A DNA stretch of 64,000 bases from Streptomyces xantholiticus (GCF_014651015.1 NZ_BMWB01000018.1:106217-170216); one strand, 5' to 3'. Numbered from the stretch's first letter, positions 43,327-52,381 are shown. A program made the numbers and translations. The notes: generated from the sequence alone by a model not told the origin.

Positions 43327-43560
43327 GTGGTACAGGCGTACATCCTCATCCAGACCGAAGTGGGCAAGGCGTCGACGGTCGCCGAGACCATCGGAAAGAT
43401 CCCAGGCGTGATCCAGGCCGAGGATGTGACCGGCCCGTACGACGTGATCGTGCGTGCGCAGGCAGACACCGTCGACGCCCTGGGGCGGATGGTGGTCGCC
43501 AAGGTCCAGCAAGTGGACGGCATCACCCGTACTCTGACCTGCCCCGTCGTGCACCTGTAG
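43327..43560 (+). CDS. Stand-alone Lrp/AsnC-type RAM ligand-binding domain protein
   Basis: 77 residues containing only the regulation-of-amino-acid-metabolism domain (VQAYILIQTEVGKAS ... VTGPYDVIVRAQA ... VDGITRTLTCPVVHL). There is no DNA-binding domain, so it may assemble with a full-length Lrp-type regulator or act as a small-molecule sensor. GTG start. The DUF3515 gene begins 20 bp downstream and is probably co-transcribed. Confidence 0.9.
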   Translation: MVQAYILIQTEVGKASTVAETIGKIPGVIQAEDVTGPYDVIVRAQADTVDALGRMVVAKVQQVDGITRTLTCPVVHL

Positions 43561-43580
43561 CCCCCGTCTACGCTTGGCCG

Positions 43581-44051
43581 GTGACGTCCTTCCGCCGCCG
43601 GCCCCTCTTCCTGTCCGCACTCGCCGTGCTGGTAGCCGCCACAGGCTGCTCCTCCACGGACGCGTCGGAGTCGATCGCGGTTCCCAGCCCCCCGGCCGAG
43701 GAAGCAGCCCTGTGCCGTGCGCTGGACGCGGAGCTGCCGGACTCGGTCGCCGGGCAGGACCGCGACGACCCCGAGCCGTCTTCCGACCTCACCGCCGGCT
43801 GGGGCGATGCCGCGATCGTACTGCGCTGCGGTGTGGCCCGGCCGGTGGGGATGAGCGATCCCCAGGGCCAGGGGGTCGATGTGAACGGGGTCAACTGGCT
43901 GCTGGAGGAGCGTGACGCCGGCCCCCGGTTCACCACCACCTACCGCGAGACGTACGTGGAGGTCACGCTCGGCGAGCAGTACATGCACGACATCGGCCCG
44001 CTGACCGAGCTGGCCGGGCCCGTCAAGAAGACGGTCCCGGCCGCGCTTTGA
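43581..44051 (+). CDS. DUF3515 family lipoprotein
   Basis: 156 residues. The N-terminus MTSFRRRPLFLSALAVLVAA is a signal peptide ending in a lipobox-like ATGC (Cys at about 24). The body carries the DUF3515 pattern CRALDAELPDSVAGQ and DAAIVLRCGVARP, ending in VTLGEQYMHDIGPLTELAG. Function unknown; actinobacterial and usually located next to ddlA and the RAM gene, which hints at an envelope role. GTG start. Confidence 0.87.
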   Translation: MTSFRRRPLFLSALAVLVAATGCSSTDASESIAVPSPPAEEAALCRALDAELPDSVAGQDRDDPEPSSDLTAGWGDAAIVLRCGVARPVGMSDPQGQGVDVNGVNWLLEERDAGPRFTTTYRETYVEVTLGEQYMHDIGPLTELAGPVKKTVPAAL

Positions 44052-44063
44052 CCTGCGGGTCCC

Positions 44064-45221
44064 CTATCGCAGCCCCGTCGAGCGGGTGAGGGCGGCCTGG
44101 ATCAGCCGGTCCACCAGCTCGGTGTAGGCGACGCCGCTCTCCTGCCACATCCGCGGGTACATGGAGATCGGTGTGAAGCCCGGCATGGTGTTGATCTCGT
44201 TGATGACGAACTCGCCGTCCTCCGTGAGGAAGAAGTCCGCGCGGACCAGACCCTCGCACGAGGCCGCGTCGAACGCCGCGATCGCGAGCCGCTGCACCTC
44301 CGCGGTCTGCTCCTCGGTCAGCGGCGCGGGCACCAGGCCGGCCGCCGAGTCGATGTACTTGGCCTCGAAGTCGTAGAAGTCGTGGGCCGTCACCGGCGGG
44401 ATTTCGGCCGGCACGCTGGCGCGCGGGCCGTCCGCGTACTCGAGCACGCCGCACTCGATCTCGCGGCCGCGCAGGAGCGACTCCACGAGAATCTTGGGGT
44501 CGTGGCGCTGCGCCTCGGCGATCGCGTCGTCGAGTCCGGCGATCGAGTCGACCTTGGTGATGCCCATGGACGAGCCGCCGCGGGCGGGCTTCACGAACAG
44601 CGGCCAGCCGTGTTCACCGGCGAAGTCGACGATCTTCTTCCGGGCGGCTGCCGGGTCGTTCGCCCACTCACGCGGCCGGACCACCTCGTAGGGACCGACG
44701 GGCAGCCCGAAGGAGACGAAGACGCGCTTCATGTACTCCTTGTCCTGGCCGACGGCAGAGGCGAGCACGCCGGAGCCGACGTACGGGACGCCGGAGAGCT
44801 CCAGCAGGCCCTGAAGGGTGCCGTCCTCGCCGTAGGGGCCGTGCAGCACGGGGAAGACGACGTCGACCTCGCCGAGCACCTTGGGCACGGAGCCGGGCTC
44901 GCTGTAGACGACCTCACGGCTGCCGGGGTCGACGGAGAGCACCACGCCGCCCTCTTCGGACTCCGCGAGCTCCTCGACGTTCGGCGTCCTGCGGTCGGTG
45001 ATCGCCATCCGCTCCGGTTCGTCGGCGGTGAGCGCCCACCGGCCGTCGGCGGTGATGCCGATCGGCAGTACGTCGTACTTGGTCCGGTCGATGGCCCGCA
45101 GCACCGCGCCCGCGGTGACCACGGAGATCCCGTGTTCGGAGCTGCGGCCGCCGAAGACGACCGCCACGCGCGGCTTGCGGAGCGGCTGCTCGGGGCTCTG
45201 GGGGAGGTTCTCGGTGCTCAT
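44064..45221 (-). CDS. ddlA: D-alanine--D-alanine ligase
   Basis: 385-residue ATP-grasp enzyme producing the D-Ala-D-Ala peptidoglycan precursor. Recognisable are VVFGGRSSEHGISVVTAG, HGPYGEDGTLQGLLEL (catalytic loop), LFVKPARGGSSMG, and the metal-binding end FVINEINTMPGFTPISMYP. The Tyr at the active-site loop (YGEDG) indicates the normal D-Ala-D-Ala enzyme rather than a D-lactate ligase. Downstream of plsC-gpsA on the same strand. Confidence 0.96.
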   Translation of the reverse strand: MSTENLPQSPEQPLRKPRVAVVFGGRSSEHGISVVTAGAVLRAIDRTKYDVLPIGITADGRWALTADEPERMAITDRRTPNVEELAESEEGGVVLSVDPGSREVVYSEPGSVPKVLGEVDVVFPVLHGPYGEDGTLQGLLELSGVPYVGSGVLASAVGQDKEYMKRVFVSFGLPVGPYEVVRPREWANDPAAARKKIVDFAGEHGWPLFVKPARGGSSMGITKVDSIAGLDDAIAEAQRHDPKILVESLLRGREIECGVLEYADGPRASVPAEIPPVTAHDFYDFEAKYIDSAAGLVPAPLTEEQTAEVQRLAIAAFDAASCEGLVRADFFLTEDGEFVINEINTMPGFTPISMYPRMWQESGVAYTELVDRLIQAALTRSTGLR

Positions 45222-45255
45222 ATCGCGATGAGACTACCCGCTGGTTCGAACGACG

Positions 45256-46266
45256 TCAGCGTCGCTCGGGCTTGGCCGCTCGGGACATCAACTCCTTGAG
45301 AGCAACGACCGGCGGCTTCCCCTCGTGGACGATGCCGACGACCGTCTCCGTGATGGGCATGTCGACCCCGTGCCTGCGGGCCAGGTCGAGCACCGACTCG
45401 CAGGACTTGACGCCCTCCGCCGTCTGCTTGGTGACCGCGATGGTCTGCTCGAGGGTCATCCCGCGGCCCAGGTTGGTGCCGAAGGTGTGGTTGCGGGACA
45501 GCGGCGACGAGCAGGTGGCCACCAGGTCTCCGAGCCCCGCGAGCCCGGAGAACGTGAGCGGGTCGGCGCCCATCGCGAGGCCGAGGCGGGTGGTCTCCGC
45601 GAGGCCACGGGTGATCAGCGAGCCCTTGGCGTTGTCGCCGAGGCCCATGCCGTCGGCGATGCCGACGGCGAGCCCGATGACGTTCTTCACCGCGCCGCCC
45701 AGTTCGCAGCCGACGACGTCGGTGTTGGTGTACGGGCGGAAGTACGGGGTGTGGCAGGCGGCCTGGAGCCGCTGGGCGACCGCCTCGTCACGGCAGGCGA
45801 CCACGGCGGCTGCGGGCCGGCGCTGGGCGATCTCCTTGGCGAGATTGGGGCCGGTGACCACGGCCACGCGCTCGGCCGGCACCTGCGCGACCTCCTCGAC
45901 GACCTCGCTCATCCGCTTGGCGGTGCCGAGTTCGACTCCCTTCATCAGGGAGACGAGCACGGTGTCCGCGGGCAGCTTCGGGGCCCATGCGGCGAGGTTG
46001 CCGCGCAAGGTCTGGGAGGGGACGGCGAGCACGGTGAAGTCCGCGCCGTGCAGCGCCTCGGCCGGGTCGGTGGTGGCCTTGAGGTTCTGCGGGAGTTCGA
46101 TCCCCGGCAGATAGTCGGGGTTGGTGCGGGTGGTGTTGACGGCGTCGACCAGGGTCGCGCGGCGGCCCCAGAGGGTGACCTCGCAGCCCGCGTCCGCGAG
46201 CACCATGCCGAACGCCGTGCCCCACGAGCCCGTTCCGAAGACGGCTGCCTTGACGGGCTTTGTCAC
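45256..46266 (-). CDS. gpsA: Glycerol-3-phosphate dehydrogenase [NAD(P)+]
   Basis: 336-residue enzyme making sn-glycerol-3-phosphate for phospholipids. The dinucleotide fold begins AAVFGTGSWGTAFG; the catalytic lysine lies in CELGGAVKNVIGLAVG, followed by GDNAKGSLITRGLAE. The GTG overlaps the plsC stop by four bases (GTGA), so the acyltransferase and the supplier of its backbone are translationally coupled. Confidence 0.96.
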   Translation of the reverse strand: MTKPVKAAVFGTGSWGTAFGMVLADAGCEVTLWGRRATLVDAVNTTRTNPDYLPGIELPQNLKATTDPAEALHGADFTVLAVPSQTLRGNLAAWAPKLPADTVLVSLMKGVELGTAKRMSEVVEEVAQVPAERVAVVTGPNLAKEIAQRRPAAAVVACRDEAVAQRLQAACHTPYFRPYTNTDVVGCELGGAVKNVIGLAVGIADGMGLGDNAKGSLITRGLAETTRLGLAMGADPLTFSGLAGLGDLVATCSSPLSRNHTFGTNLGRGMTLEQTIAVTKQTAEGVKSCESVLDLARRHGVDMPITETVVGIVHEGKPPVVALKELMSRAAKPERR

Positions 46267-47015
46267 TTCGCTTCCTCCCCGGCGGCCTGGCGGCGCCACT
46301 CCGCGCGGACTTCACGCAGATCGAACGGTTTCTCCGGCGCCTTCTCGCCGCGCAGCTCCTCGAGCTGCTGCGTGATCGCCGCCATGATGGCCTCGGTGGC
46401 GGCCCTGAGGACCTCGGGCGTGGGGTCCAGTTCGTAGAAGCGGTCCAGGTCGACCGGCGGGCCGGCCTGCACCTGGAGCGTCTTGCGCGGGAAGAGCCGG
46501 ACCTTGTTCTCCTTGGCGTACGGCGGCATCGCCAAGTTGGCACCCCACTGGGCGACGGGGATGACCGGCGCCTTGGTCTGCAGCGCGGCGCGTGCCACGC
46601 CCGTCTTGGCGGTCATCGGCCACATGCCCGGGTCGCGGGTGAGGGTGCCCTCGGGGTAGAAGGCGACGCATTCGCCTCGTTCCACCGCGTCCACGGCGGC
46701 ACGGAAGGCGCCGACCGCGTTGGAGGACTCGCGGTAGACCGGGATCTGCCGGGTGCCCCGCAGGAGAAGTCCCACACCGGGCGCCTTGAAGAGCGCGGCC
46801 TTGGCCAGGAACCGCGGAACTCGTCCGGTGTTGTACTGGAAGTGCCCGTACGAGAACATGTCGAGGTACGAGTTGTGGTTGATGGCGGTGATGAATCCGC
46901 CCTCGTGCGGAATGTGTTCCATTCCCCGCCAGTCCCGCTTGAACAGAAGCAACAGCGGCGGCTTTGCGATGACCGCGGCCAGGCGGTACCAGAAGCCGAT
47001 TCTACGGCGGGACAC
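46263..47015 (-). CDS. plsC: 1-acyl-sn-glycerol-3-phosphate acyltransferase (PlsC family)
   Basis: 250-residue membrane-associated acyltransferase. The HxxxxD catalytic motif is NHNSYLD (about residues 47-53), FYPEGTLTRD is the substrate-binding motif III, and IPVAQWGA is motif IV. A hydrophobic N-terminal segment probably anchors it. GTG start after AGGAAGG. First gene of plsC-gpsA, with ddlA following. Confidence 0.94.
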   Translation of the reverse strand: MSRRRIGFWYRLAAVIAKPPLLLLFKRDWRGMEHIPHEGGFITAINHNSYLDMFSYGHFQYNTGRVPRFLAKAALFKAPGVGLLLRGTRQIPVYRESSNAVGAFRAAVDAVERGECVAFYPEGTLTRDPGMWPMTAKTGVARAALQTKAPVIPVAQWGANLAMPPYAKENKVRLFPRKTLQVQAGPPVDLDRFYELDPTPEVLRAATEAIMAAITQQLEELRGEKAPEKPFDLREVRAEWRRQAAGEEAK

Positions 47016-47154
47016 TCGGACACCTTCCTCTTACGACCGGGCCACTGCCTGGCTGCCGGGGATCAAGTGTCGCCCCAGGCCTCTGGTCTGTCGAGAACAC
47101 CGTACGCCCCGCCTGTGACCCCTCCCCTCGGGGCCTTCTGGGATCCGGGCGACA

Positions 47155-47883
47155 ATGGGCCCGATGCGCATGGACTCGGAGCTAGCCCCGGACACGGAGC
47201 CGGTCCCCGCACCTGCCCTCCTCTGGTCCCTGGTCGTACCGCTGAAACCGCTGGCCCTGGCGAAGAGCAGACTGGCGGGGGCTGCGGACGACAGGCTGCG
47301 GCCGCGTCTCGCCCTCGCGTTCGCGCAGGACACCGTGGCGGCGGCACTGGCCTGCCCCGCCGTGCGGGATGTGGTGGTCGTCACGGACGACCGGACCGCG
47401 GCGGCCGAGCTCGCCGCGCTGGGGGCGCGGATCGTGGCGGACTCCCCCGGGACGGGCCTCAACGCAGCGCTGGCGCACGGGGCCCGCGCGGTGCGTTCGA
47501 CGCGGTCCTCGGCAGCGGTCGCGGCGCTCAACGCCGACCTGCCGGCATTGCGGACCGCCGAATTGGCCAGGACACTGGCGGTCGCTTCGGTATTTACCCG
47601 GGCATTTCTGACGGATGCGACCGGAATCGGAACGACTTTGCTCTCCGCCCGGCCCGGCAGTGAATTGCGCCCCGCTTTCGGCGGCCCTTCGCGCCTTGCG
47701 CATTTGGCGTCCGGCGCGGTGGAAATCGCGTCCGACGACGTCGATTCCGTACGCCAGGACGTGGACACGGTCGATGATCTGGCGGCCGCGCTCGCGCTGG
47801 GCGTCGGCCCGTACACCGCACAGCGCCTCGCGTCCGGCGCGCATGCCGTGCGCCTTGGGCCCTCCCTGGAAGGACAGCAGTGA
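47155..47883 (+). CDS. cofC: 2-phospho-L-lactate / phosphoenolpyruvate guanylyltransferase CofC
   Basis: 242-residue nucleotidyltransferase of coenzyme F420 synthesis (FbiD in mycobacteria). VVPLKPLALAKSRLAG is the nucleotide-binding start, VVVVTDD and LNADLPAL the metal/substrate acidic motifs, and FLTDATGIGTTLLSA the conserved second half. Three in-frame ATGs (47155, 47164, 47170) are possible. Its location next to plsC/gpsA is typical for Streptomyces; the other F420 genes are elsewhere. Confidence 0.9.
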   Translation: MGPMRMDSELAPDTEPVPAPALLWSLVVPLKPLALAKSRLAGAADDRLRPRLALAFAQDTVAAALACPAVRDVVVVTDDRTAAAELAALGARIVADSPGTGLNAALAHGARAVRSTRSSAAVAALNADLPALRTAELARTLAVASVFTRAFLTDATGIGTTLLSARPGSELRPAFGGPSRLAHLASGAVEIASDDVDSVRQDVDTVDDLAAALALGVGPYTAQRLASGAHAVRLGPSLEGQQ

Positions 47884-47928
47884 TCCGCCGGGCAGTTTCT
47901 GCGACGGCGGACCATTAGGCTGGCGGAC

Positions 47929-48132
47929 ATGCAGGCGACCTCGTACACATACGACCCCGAGACCCGCAGCGGGAGTGTGCTGCTGGACGACGGAACCCCG
48001 GTCGAGTTCGACGCGGCGGCGTTCGACGCGGGCGGTCTGCGTCTGCTGCGGCCGGGGCAGCGGGTGCGGATCGAGACCGAGGGCGAGGCCGAGGGCCGCC
48101 GCATCACGCTGGTGACGCTCTACACCTTCTGA
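47929..48132 (+). CDS. Small OB-fold-like conserved protein
   Basis: 67 residues beginning MQATSYTYDPETRSGSVLLD. The strand pattern and the RPGQRVRIETEGEAEG motif resemble cold-shock/OB-fold proteins, but RNP motifs are lacking. Function unknown; conserved next to cofC in Streptomyces. A strong hairpin lies 20-50 bp downstream. Confidence 0.75.
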   Translation: MQATSYTYDPETRSGSVLLDDGTPVEFDAAAFDAGGLRLLRPGQRVRIETEGEAEGRRITLVTLYTF

Positions 48133-48150
48133 ACCGCCCGTGACGGGACA

Positions 48151-48190
48151 CGCCGCGGGCCGGTCTCCCAAGAGGAGACCGGCCCGGCGC
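48151..48190. terminator. Bidirectional hairpin between the OB-like gene and hupS
   Basis: Central 12-bp perfect stem (48157-48168 with 48174-48185) extended by further G/C pairs with a bulge. Lies between converging stops at 48132 and 48248. Confidence 0.82.
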
Positions 48191-48247
48191 GTGAGTGGCT
48201 GTGCGGCCTTCGGCCGCTTGTGTCGTGGGGCGTGGACGCCCTCGCGG

Positions 48248-48895
48248 CTACTTCTTCCTCGCCGTCGTCTTCTTGGCGGCCGTCTTGCGGGCCGTGGCCT
48301 TCTTGGCGGGCGCCTTCTTGGCCGTGGCCTTCGTGGCCGGGGCGGTCTTCTTGGCCGTCGCCTTCTTGGCCGCGGACTTCGCCGGGGCCGCCTTCTTGGC
48401 CGCCGCCGTGGTCTTGGCGGCGGTCTTCTTCGCGGGCGTGGTCTTCTTCGCCGCCGTCGTCTTCTTGGCGGCGGTCTTCCTCGCCGTGGTGGCCTTCTTC
48501 GCCGTGGCCTTCTTGGCGGTGGCCTTTTTGGCCGCGGCCTTGGCGGTGGTACGGGTGCCGCCGGAGAGGCTGCCCTTGGGCGCCTTCTTGACCGAGACCT
48601 CGCCGCCCTTGGGCAGCTTCTTCGAGCCGCTCACGAGGTCCTTGAAGCCCTGACCCGCCCGGAATCGCGGAACGGACGTCTTCTTGACCCGCACGCGCTC
48701 ACCCGTCTGCGGGTTACGGGCGTAACGGGCGGGGCGGTCGACCTTCTCGAACGAGCCGAATCCGGTGACCGACACCCGGTCTCCGGCAACCGTTGCGCGG
48801 ACGATCGCGTCAAGCACCGCGTCGACAGCGTCTGCGGCCTGCTGGCGGCCGCCGAGCTTGTCGGCAATCGCTTCTACGAGCTGCGCCTTGTTCAC
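48248..48895 (-). CDS. hupS: HupS, HU-like nucleoid protein with lysine-rich tail
   Basis: 215 residues. The first ~95 are a complete HU domain (MNKAQLVEAIADKLGG, VTGFGSFEKVDRPARYARNP). The remaining ~110 are AKKATAKK-type repeats resembling histone H1 or mycobacterial Hlp. In S. coelicolor this two-domain HU is sporulation-associated and compacts spore nucleoids. GTG start. The 143 bp upstream contain a TATATAT tract around 48960 that is unusually A+T-rich for this genome. Confidence 0.96.
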   Translation of the reverse strand: MNKAQLVEAIADKLGGRQQAADAVDAVLDAIVRATVAGDRVSVTGFGSFEKVDRPARYARNPQTGERVRVKKTSVPRFRAGQGFKDLVSGSKKLPKGGEVSVKKAPKGSLSGGTRTTAKAAAKKATAKKATAKKATTARKTAAKKTTAAKKTTPAKKTAAKTTAAAKKAAPAKSAAKKATAKKTAPATKATAKKAPAKKATARKTAAKKTTARKK

Positions 48896-49038
48896 GTCTT
48901 CCCCTTCGGAGACATTTGGCCGGAACGATTGCGTCCAGGCTTTTTCGCACGTTAGGCAGATATATACCGCAAATCAAACACGAAACGGGCTAATCACCCT
49001 AGTGCCGCAACGAAGTCGACCTTGGCGGAGTTCTGAGG

Positions 49039-49266
49039 TCAGTCACCTTCAGGGAAACGGCCCTCGTCGAGGTCCTTCATCAACCGGTCCAGACGCCTTG
49101 CCGCGTCCGGGAGATCGTGCTTCGCGGCGGCCGTGACGACCAGCAGCTTCCGGGACAGCGCCATCCTTACGCCCTCCGGTACTTGCAGTTCACGCACCTT
49201 GCTGTGCGCTTCCTTCAATCGGGCCGCGACTGCCGTGTAGAGCTCGAGTTGGCTGTCACGTTCCAT
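49039..49266 (-). CDS. Small conserved helical protein
   Basis: 75 residues, highly charged and probably all helical (MERDSQLELYTAVAARLKEA ... AARRLDRLMKDLDEGRFPEG). No motif recognised; conserved between leuD and hupS in Streptomyces as far as I recall. The ATG at 49266 was chosen over in-frame upstream sequence that crosses the leuD terminator. Confidence 0.75.
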   Translation of the reverse strand: MERDSQLELYTAVAARLKEAHSKVRELQVPEGVRMALSRKLLVVTAAAKHDLPDAARRLDRLMKDLDEGRFPEGD

Positions 49267-49320
49267 GCACCGATTGTGCCATCTGGGGCGAGTTGTCGCC
49301 CGACAGGACCTCAACATACG

Positions 49321-49354
49321 ACTGCGCCCCCCACCGGGCGGTGGGGGGCGCAGT
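49321..49354 (-). terminator. Terminator of leuCD
   Basis: 15-bp perfect stem (49321-49335 with 49340-49354) and GGGC loop, 17 bp after the leuD stop. Confidence 0.88.
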
Positions 49355-49370
49355 ACGGGAAAAGTGCTGC

Positions 49371-49964
49371 TCAGGCCTGGATCGTACGAGGCTTGAAGGC
49401 CGGTCGGCCCGCCTCGTAGGCCGCGATGTCCGCTTCGTTCTGAAGGGTGAGGCTGATGTCGTCCAGACCGTTCAGCAGTCGCCAGCGGGCGTTCTCGTCG
49501 AGCTCGAAGTCCGCGGTGATTCCCGGAGCGAGGACCTGCCGCTTCTCCAGGTCGACCGTGATCTCCACCGTCGGGTCGGCCTCGGTCAGCTCCCACAGCG
49601 CATCCACGACGGACTGCTCGAGCACCACCGTCAGCAGGCCGTTCTTGAGGGAGTTGCCTCGGAAGATGTCGGCGAAGCGGGAGGAGATGACGGTCTTGAA
49701 GCCGTAGTTCTGCAGGGCCCAGACGGCGTGCTCACGCGAGGAGCCGGTACCGAAGTCCGGTCCGGCGACGAGCACAGAGGCGCCGCTCCGCTCGGGGCGG
49801 TTGAGGACGAAGTCGGCGTCCTTGCGCCAGGCCTCGAACAGCCCGTCCTCGAAGCCGTCGCGGGTGACCTTCTTCAGCCAGTGCGCCGGGATGATCTGGT
49901 CGGTGTCGACGTTGCTGCGGCGCAGCGGGACGGCCCGGCCGGTGTGTGTGGTGAAGGCTTCCAT
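49371..49964 (-). CDS. leuD: 3-isopropylmalate dehydratase small subunit
   Basis: 197-residue swivelling subunit of the leucine-pathway isomerase. The N-terminus MEAFTTHTGRAVPLRRSNVD contains the conserved substrate loop; GPDFGTGSSREHAVWAL is the family signature. Five bp after leuC; the two subunits form the active dimer. Confidence 0.97.
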   Translation of the reverse strand: MEAFTTHTGRAVPLRRSNVDTDQIIPAHWLKKVTRDGFEDGLFEAWRKDADFVLNRPERSGASVLVAGPDFGTGSSREHAVWALQNYGFKTVISSRFADIFRGNSLKNGLLTVVLEQSVVDALWELTEADPTVEITVDLEKRQVLAPGITADFELDENARWRLLNGLDDISLTLQNEADIAAYEAGRPAFKPRTIQA

Positions 49965-49969
49965 GGTGT

Positions 49970-51394
49970 TCAGACTCCGGCGGGCGCAGGGGTGTAGGAC
50001 AGGTCGGCGGGCGAGGCGAGGTGGCCGAGGACCGCGGTGGCGGCGGCGACCTGCGGGGAGACCAGGTGCGTACGGCCACCCTTGCCCTGCCTGCCTTCGA
50101 AGTTGCGGTTCGAGGTGGACGCGGAGCGCTCACCAGGAGCCAGTTGGTCGGGGTTCATGCCCAGACACATGGAGCAGCCCGCGTGCCGCCATTCGGCGCC
50201 GGCCTCCTTGAAGACCTTGTCCAGGCCCTCCTCCACGGCTTGCAGCGCGACCCGCACCGAGCCGGGGACGACCAGCATCCGTACGCCGTCGGCGACTTTG
50301 CGGCCCTGCAGGATCGAGGCGGCCGAGCGCAGGTCCTCGATGCGGCCGTTGGTGCACGAGCCTACGAAGACGGTGTCGACGTTGATGTCACGCAGCGGCT
50401 GCCCGGCGGTCAACCCCATGTACTCCAGGGCCTTTTCGGCGGCCAGGCGCTCCGATGCGTCTTCGTACGAAGCCGGGTCGGGGACGTTCGCCGACAGGGG
50501 CGCGCCCTGGCCGGGGTTGGTGCCCCAGGTGACGAACGGGGCCAGTTCGGCGGCGTCGATGAAGACCTCGGCGTCGAAGACGGCGTCGTCGTCGGTACGC
50601 AGCGTCTTCCAGTACTCGACCGCCGCGTCCCAGTCCGCGCCCTCGGGGGCGTGGTCGCGGCCCTGGAGGTAGTCGAACGTGGTCTGGTCCGGGGCGATCA
50701 TGCCGGCCCGGGCACCGGCCTCGATCGACATGTTGCAGATGGTCATCCGGGCTTCCATCGACAGCTTCTCGATGGCGGATCCACGGTACTCGAGGATGTA
50801 GCCCTGGCCGCCGCCGGTGCCGATCCTGGCGATGATGGCGAGGATCAGGTCCTTGGCGGTCACGTCGTCGGGCAGCTCGCCCTCGACGGTGATGGCCATG
50901 GTCTTCGGGCGGGCCAGCGGCAGCGTCTGGGTGGCCAGCACGTGCTCGACCTGCGAGGTGCCGATGCCGAACGCCAGCGCGCCGAACGCGCCGTGCGTGG
51001 AGGTGTGCGAGTCGCCGCAGACCACGGTCGTGCCGGGCTGCGTCAGACCCAGCTGGGGGCCGACGACGTGCACGACGCCCTGCTCGACATCGCCCAGCGG
51101 GTGCAGCCGGACCCCGAACTCGGCGCAGTTCTTGCGCAGGGTCTCCAGCTGGGCGCGGGAGACCGGGTCGGCGATCGGCTTGTCGATGTCGAGGGTCGGG
51201 GTGTTGTGGTCCTCGGTGGCGATGGTGAGGTCGAGCCGCCGCACCTGGCGACCGTTCTTCCGCAGACCGTCGAAGGCCTGGGGGCTGGTCACCTCGTGCA
51301 GCAGGTGCAGATCGATGAAGAGGAGATCGGGCTCGCCTTCGGCGCGCCGGACGACATGGTCGTCCCAGACCTTCTCCGCGAGTGTCCTACCCAT
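49970..51394 (-). CDS. leuC: 3-isopropylmalate dehydratase large subunit
   Basis: 474-residue aconitase-family iron-sulfur enzyme converting 2- to 3-isopropylmalate. The 4Fe-4S ligands lie in VFVGSCTNGR and HAGCSMCLGMNPD; VCGDSHTSTHGAFGALAFG is the conserved active-site stretch. The ATG at 51394 has GGAGGG upstream. Divergent from ndgR, whose product regulates leuCD in S. coelicolor. Confidence 0.97.
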   Translation of the reverse strand: MGRTLAEKVWDDHVVRRAEGEPDLLFIDLHLLHEVTSPQAFDGLRKNGRQVRRLDLTIATEDHNTPTLDIDKPIADPVSRAQLETLRKNCAEFGVRLHPLGDVEQGVVHVVGPQLGLTQPGTTVVCGDSHTSTHGAFGALAFGIGTSQVEHVLATQTLPLARPKTMAITVEGELPDDVTAKDLILAIIARIGTGGGQGYILEYRGSAIEKLSMEARMTICNMSIEAGARAGMIAPDQTTFDYLQGRDHAPEGADWDAAVEYWKTLRTDDDAVFDAEVFIDAAELAPFVTWGTNPGQGAPLSANVPDPASYEDASERLAAEKALEYMGLTAGQPLRDINVDTVFVGSCTNGRIEDLRSAASILQGRKVADGVRMLVVPGSVRVALQAVEEGLDKVFKEAGAEWRHAGCSMCLGMNPDQLAPGERSASTSNRNFEGRQGKGGRTHLVSPQVAAATAVLGHLASPADLSYTPAPAGV

Positions 51395-51482
51395 CGCTTT
51401 CCCTCCGGCCGGCTGTGCCGCCGACACAACTAGAGATCTTGGTGCAGTGCCCGTTGGTCCGCGGGCCGCCTCTACAGCGTGA

Positions 51483-51525
51483 CAAGTTCCATGGAAAATT
51501 GAACTTGCGTTTCACAGAGTGAGAC
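51483..51525. promoter_or_regulatory. Inverted repeats in the leuC-ndgR intergenic region
   Basis: CAAGTTC (51483-51489) is mirrored by GAACTTG (51501-51507). A second imperfect repeat, GTTTCAC-n3-GTGAGAC, follows (51509-51525). Both lie 15-60 bp before the ndgR start and suit IclR-type (NdgR) binding controlling both directions. Confidence 0.55.
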
Positions 51526-51539
51526 GTGAGTATCGTTGC

Positions 51540-52256
51540 ATGGACAACTCTAGCGGCGTCGGCGTCCTCGACAAGGCGGCCCTTGTCTTGAGCGCCCTGG
51601 AGTCCGGTCCGGCCACCCTCGCGGGGCTGGTCGCGGCCACGGGACTCGCACGACCTACAGCACATCGCCTGGCAGTGGCACTGGAGCACCACCGCATGGT
51701 GGCCCGCGACATGCAGGGCCGGTTCATCCTCGGTCCGCGACTTGCGGAGCTCGCCGCCGCGGCGGGCGAGGACCGGCTGCTCGCCACCGCCGGGCCCGTA
51801 CTCACACATCTGCGCGACGTGACCGGCGAGAGCGCGCAGCTCTACCGCCGGCAGGGAGAGATGCGTATCTGCGTCGCGGCTGCCGAGCGGCTGTCCGGAC
51901 TGCGGGACACGGTACCGGTCGGCTCCACGCTCACCATGAAGGCCGGCTCCTCGGCCCAGATCCTGATGGCCTGGGAGGAGCCCGAGCGCCTCCACCGCGG
52001 ACTGCAGGGCGCACGCTTCACGGCCACCGCCCTGTCCGGCGTACGGCGCCGGGGCTGGGCCCAGTCGATCGGCGAGCGCGAGCCGGGCGTGGCCTCCGTG
52101 TCCGCGCCCGTGCGGGGCCCCTCGAACCGGGTGGTCGCCGCCGTCTCGGTCTCCGGACCGATCGAGCGACTGACCCGCCACCCGGGCCGTATGCACGCCC
52201 AGGCCGTCATCGACGCCGCCGCCCGCCTGAGCGAGGCGCTGCGCCGCAGCGGCTGA
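51540..52256 (+). CDS. ndgR: IclR-family regulator NdgR
   Basis: 238-residue regulator. The N-terminal winged helix-turn-helix covers LDKAALVLSALESG ... GLARPTAHRLAVALEHH (about residues 9-50), followed by a C-terminal effector domain with RLSGLRDTVPVG and the terminal RMHAQAVIDAAARLSEALRR. In S. coelicolor NdgR controls leucine and other amino-acid pathways and influences antibiotic production; location divergent from leuCD is diagnostic. ATG start at 51540. Confidence 0.95.
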   Translation: MDNSSGVGVLDKAALVLSALESGPATLAGLVAATGLARPTAHRLAVALEHHRMVARDMQGRFILGPRLAELAAAAGEDRLLATAGPVLTHLRDVTGESAQLYRRQGEMRICVAAAERLSGLRDTVPVGSTLTMKAGSSAQILMAWEEPERLHRGLQGARFTATALSGVRRRGWAQSIGEREPGVASVSAPVRGPSNRVVAAVSVSGPIERLTRHPGRMHAQAVIDAAARLSEALRRSG

Positions 52257-52279
52257 TCCACAACCTCCGTAGAACACGT

Positions 52280-52315
52280 CCGGCCGGTCCCTTCAACGCC
52301 GCAGGGGCCGGCCGG
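52280..52315 (+). terminator. Terminator of ndgR
   Basis: 12-bp stem with one G-T pair (52280-52291 with 52304-52315), 12-base loop, 24 bp after the stop. Confidence 0.75.
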
Positions 52316-52381
52316 AGGTGTTCGAGGCCCCGGTCAGGTGCAGCATGGGAAGTACCTGCGAGCGACGGAGGTGCAAGGCCG

